Assembly: GCA_033675265.1 (NCBI GenBank)
Contig: JAUJYZ010000196.1
Location: forward strand, 1-64,000
DNA length: 64,000 bases
Origin: Actinostola sp. cb2023
Taxonomy: Eukaryota > Cnidaria > Anthozoa > Actiniaria > Actinostolidae
Reading direction: 5' to 3'
The translations under genes were made by a program, and so were the position numbers. Below are positions 10,911 to 21,876 of this stretch, one piece after another. The notes under the pieces are model-generated. The model saw only the letters and a program-made list of their open reading frames with translations. It was not told the origin of the DNA and made no database searches. Within the stretch, counting starts at the first letter, position 1, and every line of letters begins with the position of its first letter.

Positions 10911-11144
10911 GATAAACTTATGTTGAAGATGAGTCTTGTATCCAACAGTAGATCAGCGGAATAATGGTCAATATCATTTGATTTTCGGAGATGGAAACAT
11001 TCAGCTTTATATAAAATTATCCTCGAGTTGGGATACTAAAAATAACTTTACTTAAGAAAACTTAGAAAAACAAGTTACATTATGATGGTGCAATCGTGGA
11101 AATGAATTATGAAACGTGACGGCGTGTGAGTATGCGAAGACTGA

Positions 11145-11364
11145 GCAAAAACGTCAGCGAAAAAATGTCATTCTAAAAAATAACCGTGGTATAGCATAAA
11201 TCCTTAGGCCGGTGCGGCGGAACGGCTTTAAAAATAACTCCAGAGGTGCTCCGGGCTGCTCCGGGCTGCATCGGACGGCCCGTGGTCCAGAACTCGGATG
11301 GTATCGGATGGCACCGGTGTGCACCGGTGCGCCCGTGATGTAGAACTCCTATTTCCCTACTACT
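11145..11364. repeat. Right terminal inverted repeat of mini-Polinton
   Basis: It is the reverse complement of 6355-6592 and ends ATTTCCCTACTACT. The 6-bp duplication GACGTA (11365-11370) follows immediately, after which BEL gag sequence resumes. Confidence 0.85.
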
Positions 11365-11370
11365 GACGTA

Positions 11371-12356
11371 GTGCCAAGCGTCGTTGCCTTGACTGTGGGA
11401 GTGACGCCAGCTCTTGGCTTTACTTTTACTTCTCTTTCGACTCTGACGTCTTGAATGAGCTGACCAAAATAAGTGTTAGCGACTGCGAATCTTTCTTCGA
11501 CAAACTTCGCCAGGTGTTGGAACTTTGGAGTTGTTCCTTGATCGTACAGTTTGCTTGCTTTCTCCGCCCATCTCGCCTTAAGAGGAATTTAATGGGAAGT
11601 CTTGCGACGACCTTGCCAAGCGTGTCTAGTGAGTCCAAGTTGGATTCGAGGTCTAGTTGGTTCGAACCCAGGATACATGTTTCCATGTCACGTGAGAGCT
11701 GAGAAAGCTTTTCACCGTCATTGATCTTGATCGGTGGTCCTTTGATGATCTTATCCAAGAATGCTTTAGCTACGATGTGGGTTCGACCAACGTTCTTAAG
11801 CAATATTTCTTTCGCTTTGACGTATCCTTCTTCTGGGTCCATGATGACACAGTGTTCAATAGCTTCCTTTGCCTTTCCTTTACAATACTGAATAAGATAA
11901 TTTAGGCGATTTCCATCATTACTCTCTTTATTTTCAACGTTGATCTCAAAGTTCTTTATGAACAGTGGGTACATAAGTGGATTGCCATCAAATGACATGT
12001 ACTCTCTTTTGGGCATACTTAGATTGCGAACTACTTGCTCCATTGTGTTTTGTTGTCTTTCTAGAACTCTTTGAACTTGTGAGTCCGTTACGAATGGTAT
12101 ACTTTGCTCATTCTCTTTGACTTTAGGCACATATCCAAGCAGTGATCCATCGCTGAACGCACTGTTGTTTGCAACGTAAGGTATTGTTGTTAATTTTTCG
12201 CTAACTGTCAAAACATTCTGGGATTCAGATATGACAGGTGTGGCAGGAGCGTTGTTACCCAAACTGTGAACAGATGTGGGTATTTCTAATTGCGCGTCGA
12301 ACTCTTGGTGGCGTGGTTGAGGATTCTCCAACTTTCCTTTGTGTTCGTGTTCATTG
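11371..12356 (-). pseudogene. BEL/Pao gag, DUF1759-type capsid region
   Basis: The ORF at 11426-12331 carries hallmarks of the BEL gag DUF1759 region: MPKREYMSFDGNPLMYPLFI, then NRLNYLIQYCKGKAKEAIEH, DPEEGYVKAKEIL, AFLDKIIKGPP and the SLDTLGKVVARLP block. This is the capsid-like part of gag. A frame change lies near 11420-11550. Toward lower coordinates it meets the mini-Polinton at 11370; toward higher coordinates it meets the P element at 12363. The same reading frame is found beyond the P element from 21876 upward, so both insertions fell into one gag gene. Confidence 0.8.
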
Positions 12357-12363
12357 GTTGAAT
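12357..12363. repeat. Target duplication (left) of P element
   Basis: GTTGAAT, repeated at 21870-21876. With the preceding G (12356) and the terminal G of the element, an 8-bp GGTTGAAT reading is also possible. Confidence 0.75.
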
Positions 12364-12582
12364 CAGAGTTAGTAGAGGGAACTGGTTAGGAAACCCGGCA
12401 AACTTCAAAGAGACATGTCTTTGTTATGGTTTTTGCTTGATCACGTGACTTTGACCGTGCACACAAATCCAGACCCAAGCGACCCGAGTAGCGTAGCGTA
12501 AAGAGAAGTGATATTTAACTATAGTTTTCATAGCTTAAACCATCATATACTCCATGGATTTGAAGAGGATTGTTTAGAAGTG

Positions 12583-15355
12583 ATGCCAGGCGATAACTGC
12601 TCGGTATTTTGCTGTGGATCGTCAAGAAGAACCAAAGGAATCGGCATTTGGAAGTTGCCAAAGGCTACAGACGATGCTCATCGTAAATGGCGAGAGACAT
12701 GGCTAGGAGAAATAAAAAAGACTAGAGTTTTGGATCAAGATTTCAGGAATCAAATAAAGAATGACAGAGTCTATACCTGTGAGAAGCATTTTACCCCTGA
12801 AGATATAGAAATATGTAAGTTAAGTATGACTTTGAGAAGTCGATTGGGGCATGTTTACATTTGTCAGCTGTTTCGATCGCACGCACGCTGTCTTATCTTC
12901 TTCGATCGACTCTTCGATCTTCTTCGGTCTCTATTCTTGACTAATTTTATATCGTATCTAAATGATGATTACCTTCCCTCCCTTTGCAGTTCACTCTAAG
13001 AAAATGACTAAAAAGAAGCCCCGATTTGGCGCTGTACCGGTTCTTAACATGCCTAAAAGAAATCACGAAACTACCAAGCCAATAACGCGACCAGAACGAT
13101 CGGTGGTTAAAGATGTCGAAGAACCTGTAAACAACAGCTGCTACAAGACATTTGAAGACTTCTGTCAGCGAGTTAAAAGCCTGAAATCTCTGAGTGAGTG
13201 GAGTTCGAAAGTATTGGCTGATAGAGTCGTTTTCAAGAAAATCGTGGAGCCATATCTGCTACCAGAGTTGGAAATTATCGTGGACGACAGCCTTGGATTC
13301 ACTGTGAAAGTGTTTGGTTCGTATTTGATGGAAGATAATCCACTGTATCTGGAATATCGTCGCACAGTACAAAACGTTACTTTATCAACTTTAGTCAAGA
13401 ACTTGGAGGACTGTACTATGTGTTGTGGTGTCAATACTACCAGAGATACTACTGAAGTCACAAGCAAACTCTATCACCATGTCATTCCAGTCAGTCATGA
13501 CTCGATGCAGGACAGTGATGAACAGCAGTTTCCACACAGGGGATTCTGGAGAGCCCGAGGTTGCTGGCTTCTTTGTGAACAAGAGGATACTAGTAATGTC
13601 TGCCATGCTTATTCAGAATATTTAATTTATGCTAATAAGTCAAGGAAAGGGAGAGAGAATAGGCTGTTGAAGCCTGCACATGTCAAGGCACCCATATCCA
13701 AAACAGACCCAGAAAGAATAAAGTTGACATTACAGGGACAAAGGTTAAAGTGTGCACAGCTTGAGAGGGAACTGAATGAAATGAGAACAGAATTACTGAA
13801 ATCAAATGTTGAGGTGGATCACAAACTGAGTGATGACTTTACAAGAATCCTTGATTCTTCGAGAGCAAAAATTATTCCTTTCATGAATTTATTCTTGCAA
13901 CAACAACAGAAGTTATTTTCAAAAGGCCCAACAGGAGTACGATATCACCCCATGATAATCAGATTTTGTCTGTCCCTGGCATCTAAGTCTCCTTCATGCT
14001 ATGAAGAATTGCGGAATAGTGGGGTATTGGTTCTTCCAAGCCAACGGCGTCTAAAGGACTATCGTAATGCAATAAAGCCAAAAAGGGGCTTTCAAAAGGA
14101 AGTGATAGAAGAACTAAAGACAGAGACAGACAGTTATTTTGATGTTCAGCGATATGTAGTGCTTCTTTTCGATGAAATGAAGGTAATGGCAAACCTTGTT
14201 CTAGACAAGACAACAGGAGAACTTATTGGCTTTACAGATCTTGGAGATCCAGAACTGAACTTTGGAGCGCTAGAGAAGGTTGACATGATTGCTTCACATG
14301 CACTAGCATTCATTGTTAGAGGAATGTGCACTGAGCTTAAGTTTGCTCTGGCCCACTTTGCTACTACTGGTATCACTTCAGGTCAACTGATGCCCCTGTT
14401 CTGGGAAGCAGTTTGCATTCTAGAAACATCCTGCAATTTATGGGTAATTGCAGCCACTTCAGATGGTGCTTCGCCCAACCGTAGATTCTACCGTCTTCAC
14501 AAGCCACTAGATGGGGATGCTGATGGGGACTTGTGCTACCGTACAATAAACTTGTATGCTCCTCATCGATTTATATTCTTTATTTCTGATGCCCCACACC
14601 TTATCAAGACGACAAGGAACTGTCTTCGAAGCTCTGGTTCTGGAACCTGCACCAGGTACATGTGGAACGATGGACAGTATGTACTGTGGCAGCACATCAC
14701 TGCGCTGTTCTATCAGGATGTGGACAATGGCTTAAAACTGCTTCCAAGTCTGACATATGAACATGTAAACCTCAATGCATATTCAGTTATGCGGGTCAAC
14801 CTTGCTGCACAAGTCTTAAGTGCTTCAGTAGCATCCGTGATGAAGGCATTTGGGCCACCAGATGCAGCAGCTACTGCAAAACTTTGCGAAATGGTAGATA
14901 ACGTCTTATTTTATTACAGGTTCCAGTTCTTAATGGAATTTTTGGATTATCTAAATCAGTGGAAAGAAAGCACCAACACCAGGCAAGGAAACTTCACCAA
15001 GAATGCCAGAGCACGTATGTTTCTCTCCTGGCAGACACATGAAGGCTACAGAATAACAATCAAGTCTGTTACTGAGGCCACACAATTCCTTCTGCAAGAA
15101 GGAATGGAGTTTGTTCTAACTGAGCGTTTCTGCCAAGACCCAGTCGAAGAGTACTTTGGGAAGCAACGCAACATTGGAAGGCGAAGTGACAATCCAGACA
15201 TTCACAGGTTTGGCTACAACAACAACACTATCAGAATTCAGAGGTCAGTTTCTTGCCAGAGTGGGAACACAAGGGGCAGAAAGGACAAGAACAGGGCATG
15301 GGAGCAGGTTTCAGATGCCAAATTGCCATGCAGAAAGAAATGTAAACCCAGTTAA
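12583..15355 (+). CDS. THAP-domain P-element-type transposase (two exons, 865 aa)
   Basis: Exon 1 (12583-12814) encodes a THAP zinc finger: CSVFCC, a KLPK motif, W residues, then [13 protein letters not shown] with the last Cys and His of C2CH. It ends at a donor GTAAGT (12815). Exon 2 begins at 12990 after a pyrimidine tract and CAG, and runs open to TAA at 15355. Removing the 175-bp intron gives one frame of 865 codons. Exon 2 shows P-transposase landmarks: a coiled stretch near 13725-13830, the RNase H-like core with LLFDEMKV (first Asp), [13 protein letters not shown] (second Asp), SDAPHLIKT, and the C-terminal [14 protein letters not shown] with the conserved Glu. It cuts and pastes element DNA in the nucleus, using GTP in characterised relatives. 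The start is the first Met before the finger. No lesion is visible, so the protein may be functional. Confidence 0.85.
12815..12989 (+). other. Intron of P transposase
   Basis: 175 bp, GTAAGT donor and a CCTCCCTTTGCAG acceptor. The splice joins the C2CH finger to the basic HSKKMTKKK linker without changing frame. Confidence 0.8.
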
Positions 15356-15411
15356 GACTATTGTTTGTTTTAATAATAGATTAATACGTATAAGTAGTGA
15401 TTTCGTATAAA

Positions 15412-15463
15412 CTTTGATACTGAAAAGGCACGCAAGTAATATAGGGATCTTAATATCCATACC
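15412..15463. repeat. Inverted boundary repeat flanking the Ty3-like relic (left)
   Basis: About 50 bp (GATACTGAAAAGGC...GGGATCTTAATATCCAT) recur in reverse complement at 19766-19818 with about two mismatches. The Ty3-like gag begins abruptly at the inner edge. Confidence 0.75.
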
Positions 15464-17540
15464 GTATCGCACTGTTCCTTCACTGTATAGGACCAGATGC
15501 CTTGAGAATTTACAACGGGTTTGACTTCGCCACCGAAGAGGAACAGAAGTCGTTGGAGAATGTAATACAGAAGTTCGACCAGTATGCAATAGGTGAACTC
15601 AACGAAACATATGAACGCTTCCAGTTCAATGACCGCAACCAAAAGCCAGGTGAGTCGATTGACTCCTATGTTACAGCGCTAAGAAATCAGTCCAAGACAT
15701 GTAACTTTTGTAAGTGTATGAACGAATCGTTAATAAGAGATAGGATTGTCTGTGGGATCCAAAACCCCAAGACACGCCAGCGCTTACTCCAAGAAAGAAA
15801 ACTGGACATCAAAAAGTGTATAGATATCTGTCGTAGTGCTGAAACAGCAGCAGCGCAGTTGAAAGTTGAAAGCTATTAGTGGAACTACAACCAGTTCTGA
15901 TGTTCATAAAGTGAGATTTGAAAATCCAAACAAGCGTCCGTCGCGACAAAAGTATGATCGGAATGCAGAATCAGAGAAGATAATCAAATGCAAATTCTGC
16001 GGCGGCGAACACCCAGCTTCGCGAGAAAAATGTCCAGCGTGGGGGGAAAAGTGCCGTAAATGTAAAGGCCTTAACCATTTCTCTAGAGTTTGCAGATCAA
16101 ATTCACGTAATGTCCGTGGAGTATATGAAGATCACGAGACCGACGAGAGCGATGTAGAAATCGTATCCGGTGTCAGCGAGTTGTGTGACAGCATACACGC
16201 CGTACAACAATGTGGTTTCCTGAAGGAAATCTACGTCGAGATGCTGATTGACGAAAAGAGCGTGACCTTCCAGGTCGACAGTGGATCGTCCATAAACATC
16301 ATCCCCGAAAAGTATGCGGGAGAGCAGCCGATCGTCCCGACGCAGAGAAGATTAAGAATGTGGAACGGCGCCGAAATGAATCCCGTTGGTACCACGAGGT
16401 TAATCATCCGCAATCCCAAAGACAGTAAAAAATACTCGCTGGAGTTCATAGTGGTGAAAGAAAGCCTCACACCACTTATCGGAGCAAAAGCGGCCCAGCA
16501 CATGCAACTCATCACGGTAAATGCAGACAAGTTCGTCACGGCATCGAATGTTAAAAGCGTGAAAGAGACATCAGAGGTGAAGCGCCTTACAACCGTTGAG
16601 CAGTTGCTGGAAGAGTACAGCGATGTACTTAACCGTCAATTAGGAACCCTACCTGGGAAAGTACACCTAGAAGTAGACAAGGATGTGAAGCCCGTTATAA
16701 CGCCCGTCAGAAGAGTCCCAACCGCGCTTACTGCCAAGTTAAAGGCCGAGCTCGACAAGTACGTAGAGTTAGGAGTCCTTGCACCCATAGAAGAGCCAAC
16801 GCCCTGGGTCAGCAGCCTTGTGGTTGCAACAAAGAAGTCAGGAGCTTTGAGAGTTTGCATTGACCCCAGGGAACTCAACAAAGCCCTCAAAAGAGAGACG
16901 TATCAGTTGCCGATCCTAGACGAGATCCTACCCGAGCTGGCACAAGCAAAAGTATTCTCGACAGTCGACTTGCGGTCGGGTTTCTGGCATTGCGTACTTG
17001 ACGAGGAGTCGAGTATCCTCACGACCTTCGCAACCCCTTACGGGAGATACAGATGGCGCAGACTGCCGTTTGGTCTTAACGTATCGTCGGAGATCTTCCA
17101 GAGGAATGTCAACCAAGCCCTAGAAGGCCTAGAAGGAGTGCTTGACATCACAGACGACATTCTAATATATGGCGTTGGAAACACAGATGACCAGGCCAAT
17201 GCGGACCATGACCAGAAACTGCGTGCGCTTCTACAAAGATGTCGGGAGCGCGGGATAGCACTGAACAAGGACAAGGTCAAGCTTAGACGCAAAGAAGTCA
17301 CCTTTATGGGGCACGTGTTCACAAGTAATGGCCTCAAGATAGACCCCGATAAGGTTAAAGCGATTGTGAACATGCCGAAGCCAGAAGACATTCAAGGAGT
17401 TCAGAGGCTAAACGGTTTCGTCAACTACCTTGCCAAGTTTCTGCCCAAGCTATCAGATGTAATGTTGCCCATTGCGAGCTCACACGAAAGGACGTCGAAT
17501 GGCAGTGGTCCGAGAAACAAGAGAAGGCCTTCGCAGAGGT
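15464..17540 (+). pseudogene. Ty3/gypsy-like gag to reverse transcriptase, 5'-truncated
   Basis: The capsid part of gag (15464-15879: FLHCIGPDALRIYNG, YERFQFNDRNQKPGES) lacks its N-terminus and any 5' LTR. A frame change near 15866-15879 leads to the nucleocapsid with CKFCGGEHPASREKC and CRKCKGLNHFSRVC. Then come the protease (FQVDSGSSINIIPEKY, active-site DSGS) and the RT (VFSTVDLRSGFWH; PFGLNVSSEIFQ; active site DITDDILIYG where the second residue pair DD is kept). The frame is lost near 17473, where two bases seem missing. RT would copy the element RNA. Decay is light, so the insertion is probably young relative to the BEL host. Confidence 0.85.
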
Positions 17541-19377
17541 AAAGAGAGCAGTCACTGAGGCTCCAGTGCTCAGATACTACGATCCCAAGAAGGACCTTGA
17601 GATTCAATGTGACGCGAGTCAGAGTGGTTTAGGAGCAACGCTAATGCAAGAAGGCAAACCCATCGCATATGCAAGTCGTGCATTGTCAGAGTGTGAAACT
17701 CGTTACGCCCAAATCGAGAAAGAAATGTTAGCAATAGTCTACTCCTTAGAGAAATTTCACCAATATACATTTGGACGTCTAGTCAAAGTTCAAAGTGACC
17801 ATAAACCATTAGAAGCGATATTGAAGAAACCATTGTCGCGTGCACCGCAGAGACTGCAAGGCATGATGATGCGACTGCAGAGGTACGTCGTAGAAGTTCA
17901 CTACGAACGCGGGACCAATATGTTGATCGCTGACATGCTCTCGCGAGCATACCTCACGGAGCCGGATTTCAAAGGTCAAGCCGAGTTCGAGCAGATAAAT
18001 ATGGCCAACTTCCTGCCTATCACAGACCAACGTCTCGAGGAGATAAGACAGGAGACGAATAGGGACGACACCCTTCAAGTCCTCTCGGCTGTAATTCTTC
18101 AAGGATGGCCGGAATCCAAAGCTGATGTTCCCTCGCAGGCAACCACATACTTCAGTATACGAGACGAGCTTACAGTACAGGACGGTATAATACTCAGGGG
18201 CGACAGAGTCATCATCCCATCCAGTTTACGTCAGAGCCTCAAAGAGAAGATTCATTCATCACACATGGGAATTGAGTCATGTCTACGACGAGCGAGAGAG
18301 TGCGTTTACTGGCCTGGGATGTCAGCGGACATCAGACAACTCATCGAGACGTGCGAAACCTGTAGAAAATTCGAGGTAAGCCAGCCTAAAGAAAGTCTAA
18401 TGCCACATGAGGTACCATCTCGTCCATGGCAGAGAGTCGGTGTTGATCTTTTCGAGTTGAACAATAAAGATTACTTAGTCTGTGTAGACTACTACAGCAA
18501 CTTTTGGGAAGTAGACAGGTTGAGAGATACCAAAGCCAACACAGTCATACTCAAGATGAAAAGCCACTTCTCAAGATATGGCTGTCCTGATGTGGTAATC
18601 AGTGACAATGGCCCTCAATTTTCTTGCAGAGAGTTTGCCAAGTTTGCGCACGACTGGGAGTTCGAACACAATACCAGCAGCCCTGGCAACAGTAAGGCCA
18701 ACGGTAAGGCCGAATCCGCCGTAAAAACAGCGAAGAACCTGATGAAGAAGTCACTTGAAGCTGGAACTGACCTGTACACCGCCATTCTGGACTACAGGAA
18801 CACACCAACGCAAGGACTAGAGACAAGCCCTGCGCAGAGGCTCATGAACCGGAGGACGAAGACATTACTCCCAACCACGAAAAGACTACTACAGCCTCGT
18901 GTATACTACGCCGACAAGGAGCAGAGTCAACTAAAGCAGCGCCAAGAAAGGCAGCGAGCCATATATGACAAAAATGCAAGGGACCTACCACCCCTCTGTG
19001 AAGGAGACACAGTTCGTATGAAGCCCTTCAGACCAGGTGAAAGAATGTGGAGGAAAGCGATCGTGACGGAGAAGTTAGATGACAGGTCGTACTACGTAGA
19101 GAGCCAAGATGGAGGAACCTACCGCCGAAACCGACAACATCTGAACAAGTCAAGGGAGCAGCCGCCTCCAACAGACAGCCGACAGGCCCACATCTCAACA
19201 GCAGAACAAGCCCCCAACCCAAGCGGCAACGCAGACAAGCAGAACCGTCCCCCACCAGCAACAGCTGAAGTCCAAGACAACACCCACATCGAACAGGAGC
19301 AGACAGCACCCCGTCGTTCGCAGAGGACAAGAAAAGTACCGAGCTACTTAAATGACTTTGTACTGACAACTGACTAA
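17541..19377 (+). pseudogene. Ty3/gypsy-like RNase H and integrase
   Basis: In the frame that opens near 17475 the sequence reads an RNase H domain (IQCDASQSGLGATLMQ, KEMLAIVYSLEKF, SDHKPLEAI), the integrase HHCC finger (HSSHMGIESCLRRA...CETCRKF) and a core with VGVDLFELNNKDYLVCVDYY, VVISDNGPQFSCREF and NGKAESAVKTAKN, which supply the D, D and E of the DDE triad. The C-terminal region (about 18900-19377) is basic and Pro/Gln-rich. It is uninterrupted for 603 codons. It belongs to the same polyprotein as the preceding entry, split only by the lesion near 17473. Confidence 0.85.
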
Positions 19378-19452
19378 GTAGTTGTCTATGAACACGTTAC
19401 AGTTATACCTTTGATTGATTGATTGATTTTATTATAATACGGGTCCAAACCT

Positions 19453-19464
19453 CAAGGGGGAGGA
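19453..19464 (+). other. Polypurine tract of Ty3-like element
   Basis: CAAGGGGGAGGA lies directly before TGTTGC, the usual primer for plus-strand DNA synthesis at the 3' LTR border. Confidence 0.65.
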
Positions 19465-19605
19465 TGTTGCAATATGTAATTAGATATTGACATAAGTATC
19501 AGGTTTCATATACTCGTTGTAGTTTTACACTTAGAGAATAAAGTCGTGTTGTACATCGTCGCTCAATCTCGTCGTTCTTATTGAGTCGAACACGCTATCG
19601 AAACA
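19465..19605 (+). repeat. 3' LTR of Ty3-like element (short)
   Basis: It starts TGTTGCAATATG right after the polypurine tract, holds AATAAA near 19538, and appears to end ...CGAAACA. The length of about 141 bp is short for the family. No 5' partner exists because the element is truncated at 15464. The right end is set by the TG...CA rule and is uncertain. Confidence 0.5.
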
Positions 19606-19747
19606 ACGACGACGTTTCGACGCTAGCTGAGCGTCATTATCAAGTCAGATGTTAATTCTCTCGTGTTTTTTCTTTATATATACTTTGTAAATTTCATATA
19701 TTCTGACTTGATAACGACGCTCAGCTAGCGTCGAAACGTCGTCGTGT
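19606..19747. repeat. Fold-back repeat with 44-bp arms
   Basis: ACGACGACGTTTCGACGCTA...CAAGTCAGA (19606-19649) pairs almost perfectly with 19701-19745 (TCTGACTTGATAACG...CGTCGTCGT). The loop is about 50 bp and AT-rich. The GCGTCGAAACGTCG segment resembles 3' ends seen around some cnidarian retroelements. It may be the original target of the Ty3-like insertion. Confidence 0.65.
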
Positions 19748-19765
19748 AAACTATTTTGTGTTTCT

Positions 19766-19818
19766 TAATGGATATTAAGATCCCTATATTACTTGCATGC
19801 CTTTTCAGTATCAAAATA
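19766..19818. repeat. Inverted boundary repeat flanking the Ty3-like relic (right)
   Basis: Reverse complement of 15412-15463. The P element then continues with AT-rich 3' sequence up to the end of the converging gene (19819-20384, no ORF seen). Confidence 0.75.
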
Positions 19819-20384
19819 GATTAATAATATTTTATAATATTATTTTAATAGATTAAAGCTGTCAATATTGCTTTAGGGTAAATAGGGTGGTTTTCATAAA
19901 CCCGTGAAATACACTAGAATTATTTTAGAGTGTAACAAAATAATAAGTGAATAATGCAGCACTGAGTCTGTGTATGTTGCTTGCACTTGCTCGTGTGAAC
20001 TGGGCTTTACTCTTAAAAAATACTATCAATTTTTAATGCATTAGATATTTGAAAATGATGAAATGAGGGTAACAGCAACTGATCAATTATCTATGAATTA
20101 TCTATTATTTCATACAAAAAAAAAACAATGTTTTATGGTCTATCCCCAAAAAATACATTTACAGTCAATGTCATTATTGTTGTCCAGAGTAAATTAAGTA
20201 CAAGAAATAATGAACAGACGATAATAATATTGTAAAGTTAAGTACCATGTCCCACTCATACGAAATCGACTCTATTTCTTGTGGTCTAAATGTATTTTGG
20301 GGGGACAACATTAATGGCATAGACTAATTTCAAAATTCTTCAGACATTAAAAAATAAAAGTATTTATAAAAAAGTATTTACTTA

Positions 20385-21739
20385 TTAGTTAAGTCTATTT
20401 TGTTCCTGCTCTTCACAACTTCTCATAATTTCCTTTCGAAGGCCCTTGGCCTTTGAATGCTTTGCCTTAATTTTATGATGTTGAATGACATCCTTTGCAA
20501 ATGAAAATGATCGCACTCTTACATATAAGCTTACAATACCATAAAAAACATCTTTGTTGACATGACTGTTGGTAACTAGTTCTGCACCCGAAACCATGGA
20601 TTGGTAGCTTGATATAACCTCACTGTCATTGACTGCTTTTTTGGTTATCCCTGCCATGTATATGTGCAAACTAGATGTAGAAGTTAACTGTCTAAAATAA
20701 TGTTCTGTATGAAAGAATATATTTTGTGCAGGCTGAGTTATACACCATAGACCTCCACGGTTCAAACTAGACACCAACTTTTGTGATTCAAAGCCTTCCT
20801 CCAATTTTCCTGCTTTTAAAATAGCCATTGCCTGCTGCTTTTCAGGTGTAGACTTCCTTGCATACTTTTTGTGTAGATTATGCAATACGTAACCTCCAAG
20901 ATACTGCAGACCTGCTTTCTCTTTCTCTGATAGCACAGTTTTTGAATGTTGGCTCTTGTCAGCGGACTTCAAGTGATTGCAGTATGACAACATACTATCA
21001 GCTACCTTTGTTGCTAGAAGTGTTGCAGCATTACGAGAAAGTCCAGGAAAAAAGCTTGTTGATTTTAATGGTACCTGAGCGTAATAGTTGCCATAAAACT
21101 TCTCAGTATTTCCATTCTTCAAGTATCCTTCATAAAGAGTCTTCATTACTGAAAATTCTGGTGTTCCTTCTTCAAGTTGTTCGTGTTCATAAAGATCCAA
21201 CTCATTTCTTAGACTGGTTGCAAACACTTCGTTTCCTTTTACACTTTGTATTACATTAAGCACTATCTCAGTAAGAATGCTTGGCGTTAAAATGAAAGTT
21301 TGCTGACTATCATTGGAGTTAGTACTGTTCCTGATTTTGCTTGTGTTTAGCAGCTCGGTGTCTATTATAGCCTCCTCTAGACTTGCACTTTTTCCCACAG
21401 TCGTTGCAAACAATATCTGTCGATTGAACCTAAAAAAAAAGACAAATACAATAAGTAAATGGAAAATAGAGCGACAAAGAGCGATTATCTTTCATCTAAA
21501 GTAGATACTAGCACGAAAATTCAACTGTGGTTGTTGGAACGTACGTGCATCGATTTCATTGCTTCGTAAATTAAACTTCAATACAGCCAAAATACAGGTC
21601 AAAATTCAACAAATATTCTACTTACATCGTTAGCTACAGCTGTAAATTGCTCCTCCAATGCTTCATCTTCTTCTAATATATCTAAAATCGCCTCAAAATC
21701 GTCGCCAAACACAAATAAATCGACCATTACGACCGCCAT
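20385..21739 (-). pseudogene. Converging P-element gene: acidic exon, C2H2 finger and C-terminal domain
   Basis: Exon 1 (21739 down to 21626) reads [20 protein letters not shown] and then Glu-rich residues, 38 codons, ending at donor GTAAGT. Exon 2 begins after a T-run and TAG at 21429 and, in phase, gives a C2H2 finger: CNDCGKKC...YNRHRAAKH (C-x2-C-x12-H-x4-H). A stop at about 21324 ends this frame, and a +1-shifted frame (21413-20385, 342 codons) continues with [29 protein letters not shown] and a basic C-terminus. One indel near 21325-21360 would separate them. I know related proteins beside THAP transposases in cnidarian genomes, but no function is established. It may be a DNA-binding partner or regulator. 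Confidence 0.6.
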
Positions 21740-21869
21740 CTTGAAAGTTAGTTTTGTTGTGTGCACGGTCAGCGTCACGTGACCGGTACGTTCAACATCA
21801 GACGGGCTTCTATTGTTTGACCCTTTGAAGTTTGCCGGGTTTCCTAACCAGTCCCCTCTACTAACTCTG

Positions 21870-21876
21870 GTTGAAT
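21870..21876. repeat. Target duplication (right) of P element
   Basis: GTTGAAT, matching 12357-12363. The BEL gag frame continues immediately beyond. Confidence 0.75.

Larger units (their letters stand above)
6355..11364. mobile_element. Mini-Polinton (Maverick-like) element, 5,010 bp
   Basis: The element begins AGTAGTAGGGAAATAG and ends with its reverse complement, with AG...CT termini and 6-bp duplications GACGTA on both sides. This is the Polinton/Maverick format. The inverted arms are about 238 bp (6355-6592) and 220 bp (11145-11364); the left has one more CCCGGAGCAG unit. Genes inside are a minus-strand acidic Zn-binding protein (7176-8010), a minus-strand small basic protein (8031-8356), a plus-strand zinc-finger/ATPase (8950-10354) and a minus-strand 114-residue protein (10566-10910). 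No DNA polymerase B, retroviral-type integrase, protease or capsid gene is present, unlike 15-20 kb autonomous Polintons. It lies in the BEL gag gene. Confidence 0.85.
12364..21869. mobile_element. P-type DNA transposon (THAP transposase), 9.5 kb with nested retroelement
   Basis: The ends are inverted repeats of about 50 bp starting CAGAGTTAGTAGAGGG and continuing with ACTGGTTAGGAAACCCGG and AAACTTCAAAG; the right end is the reverse complement. GTTGAAT flanks both sides (12357-12363 and 21870-21876), 7 bp, or 8 bp if the terminal G is counted, as expected for P elements. Cargo is a plus-strand THAP/P transposase (12583-15355) and a converging minus-strand zinc-finger gene (20385-21739). A Ty3-like retroelement and fold-back sequence (about 15412-19818) lie between the two genes. 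The BEL gag frame continues on both sides. Confidence 0.85.

Noticed and set aside
11640..11665. GGTTCGAACCC, looks like a tRNA B-box
   Set aside because: It lies in clearly coding BEL gag sequence on the other strand and no matching A-box or acceptor stem was found.
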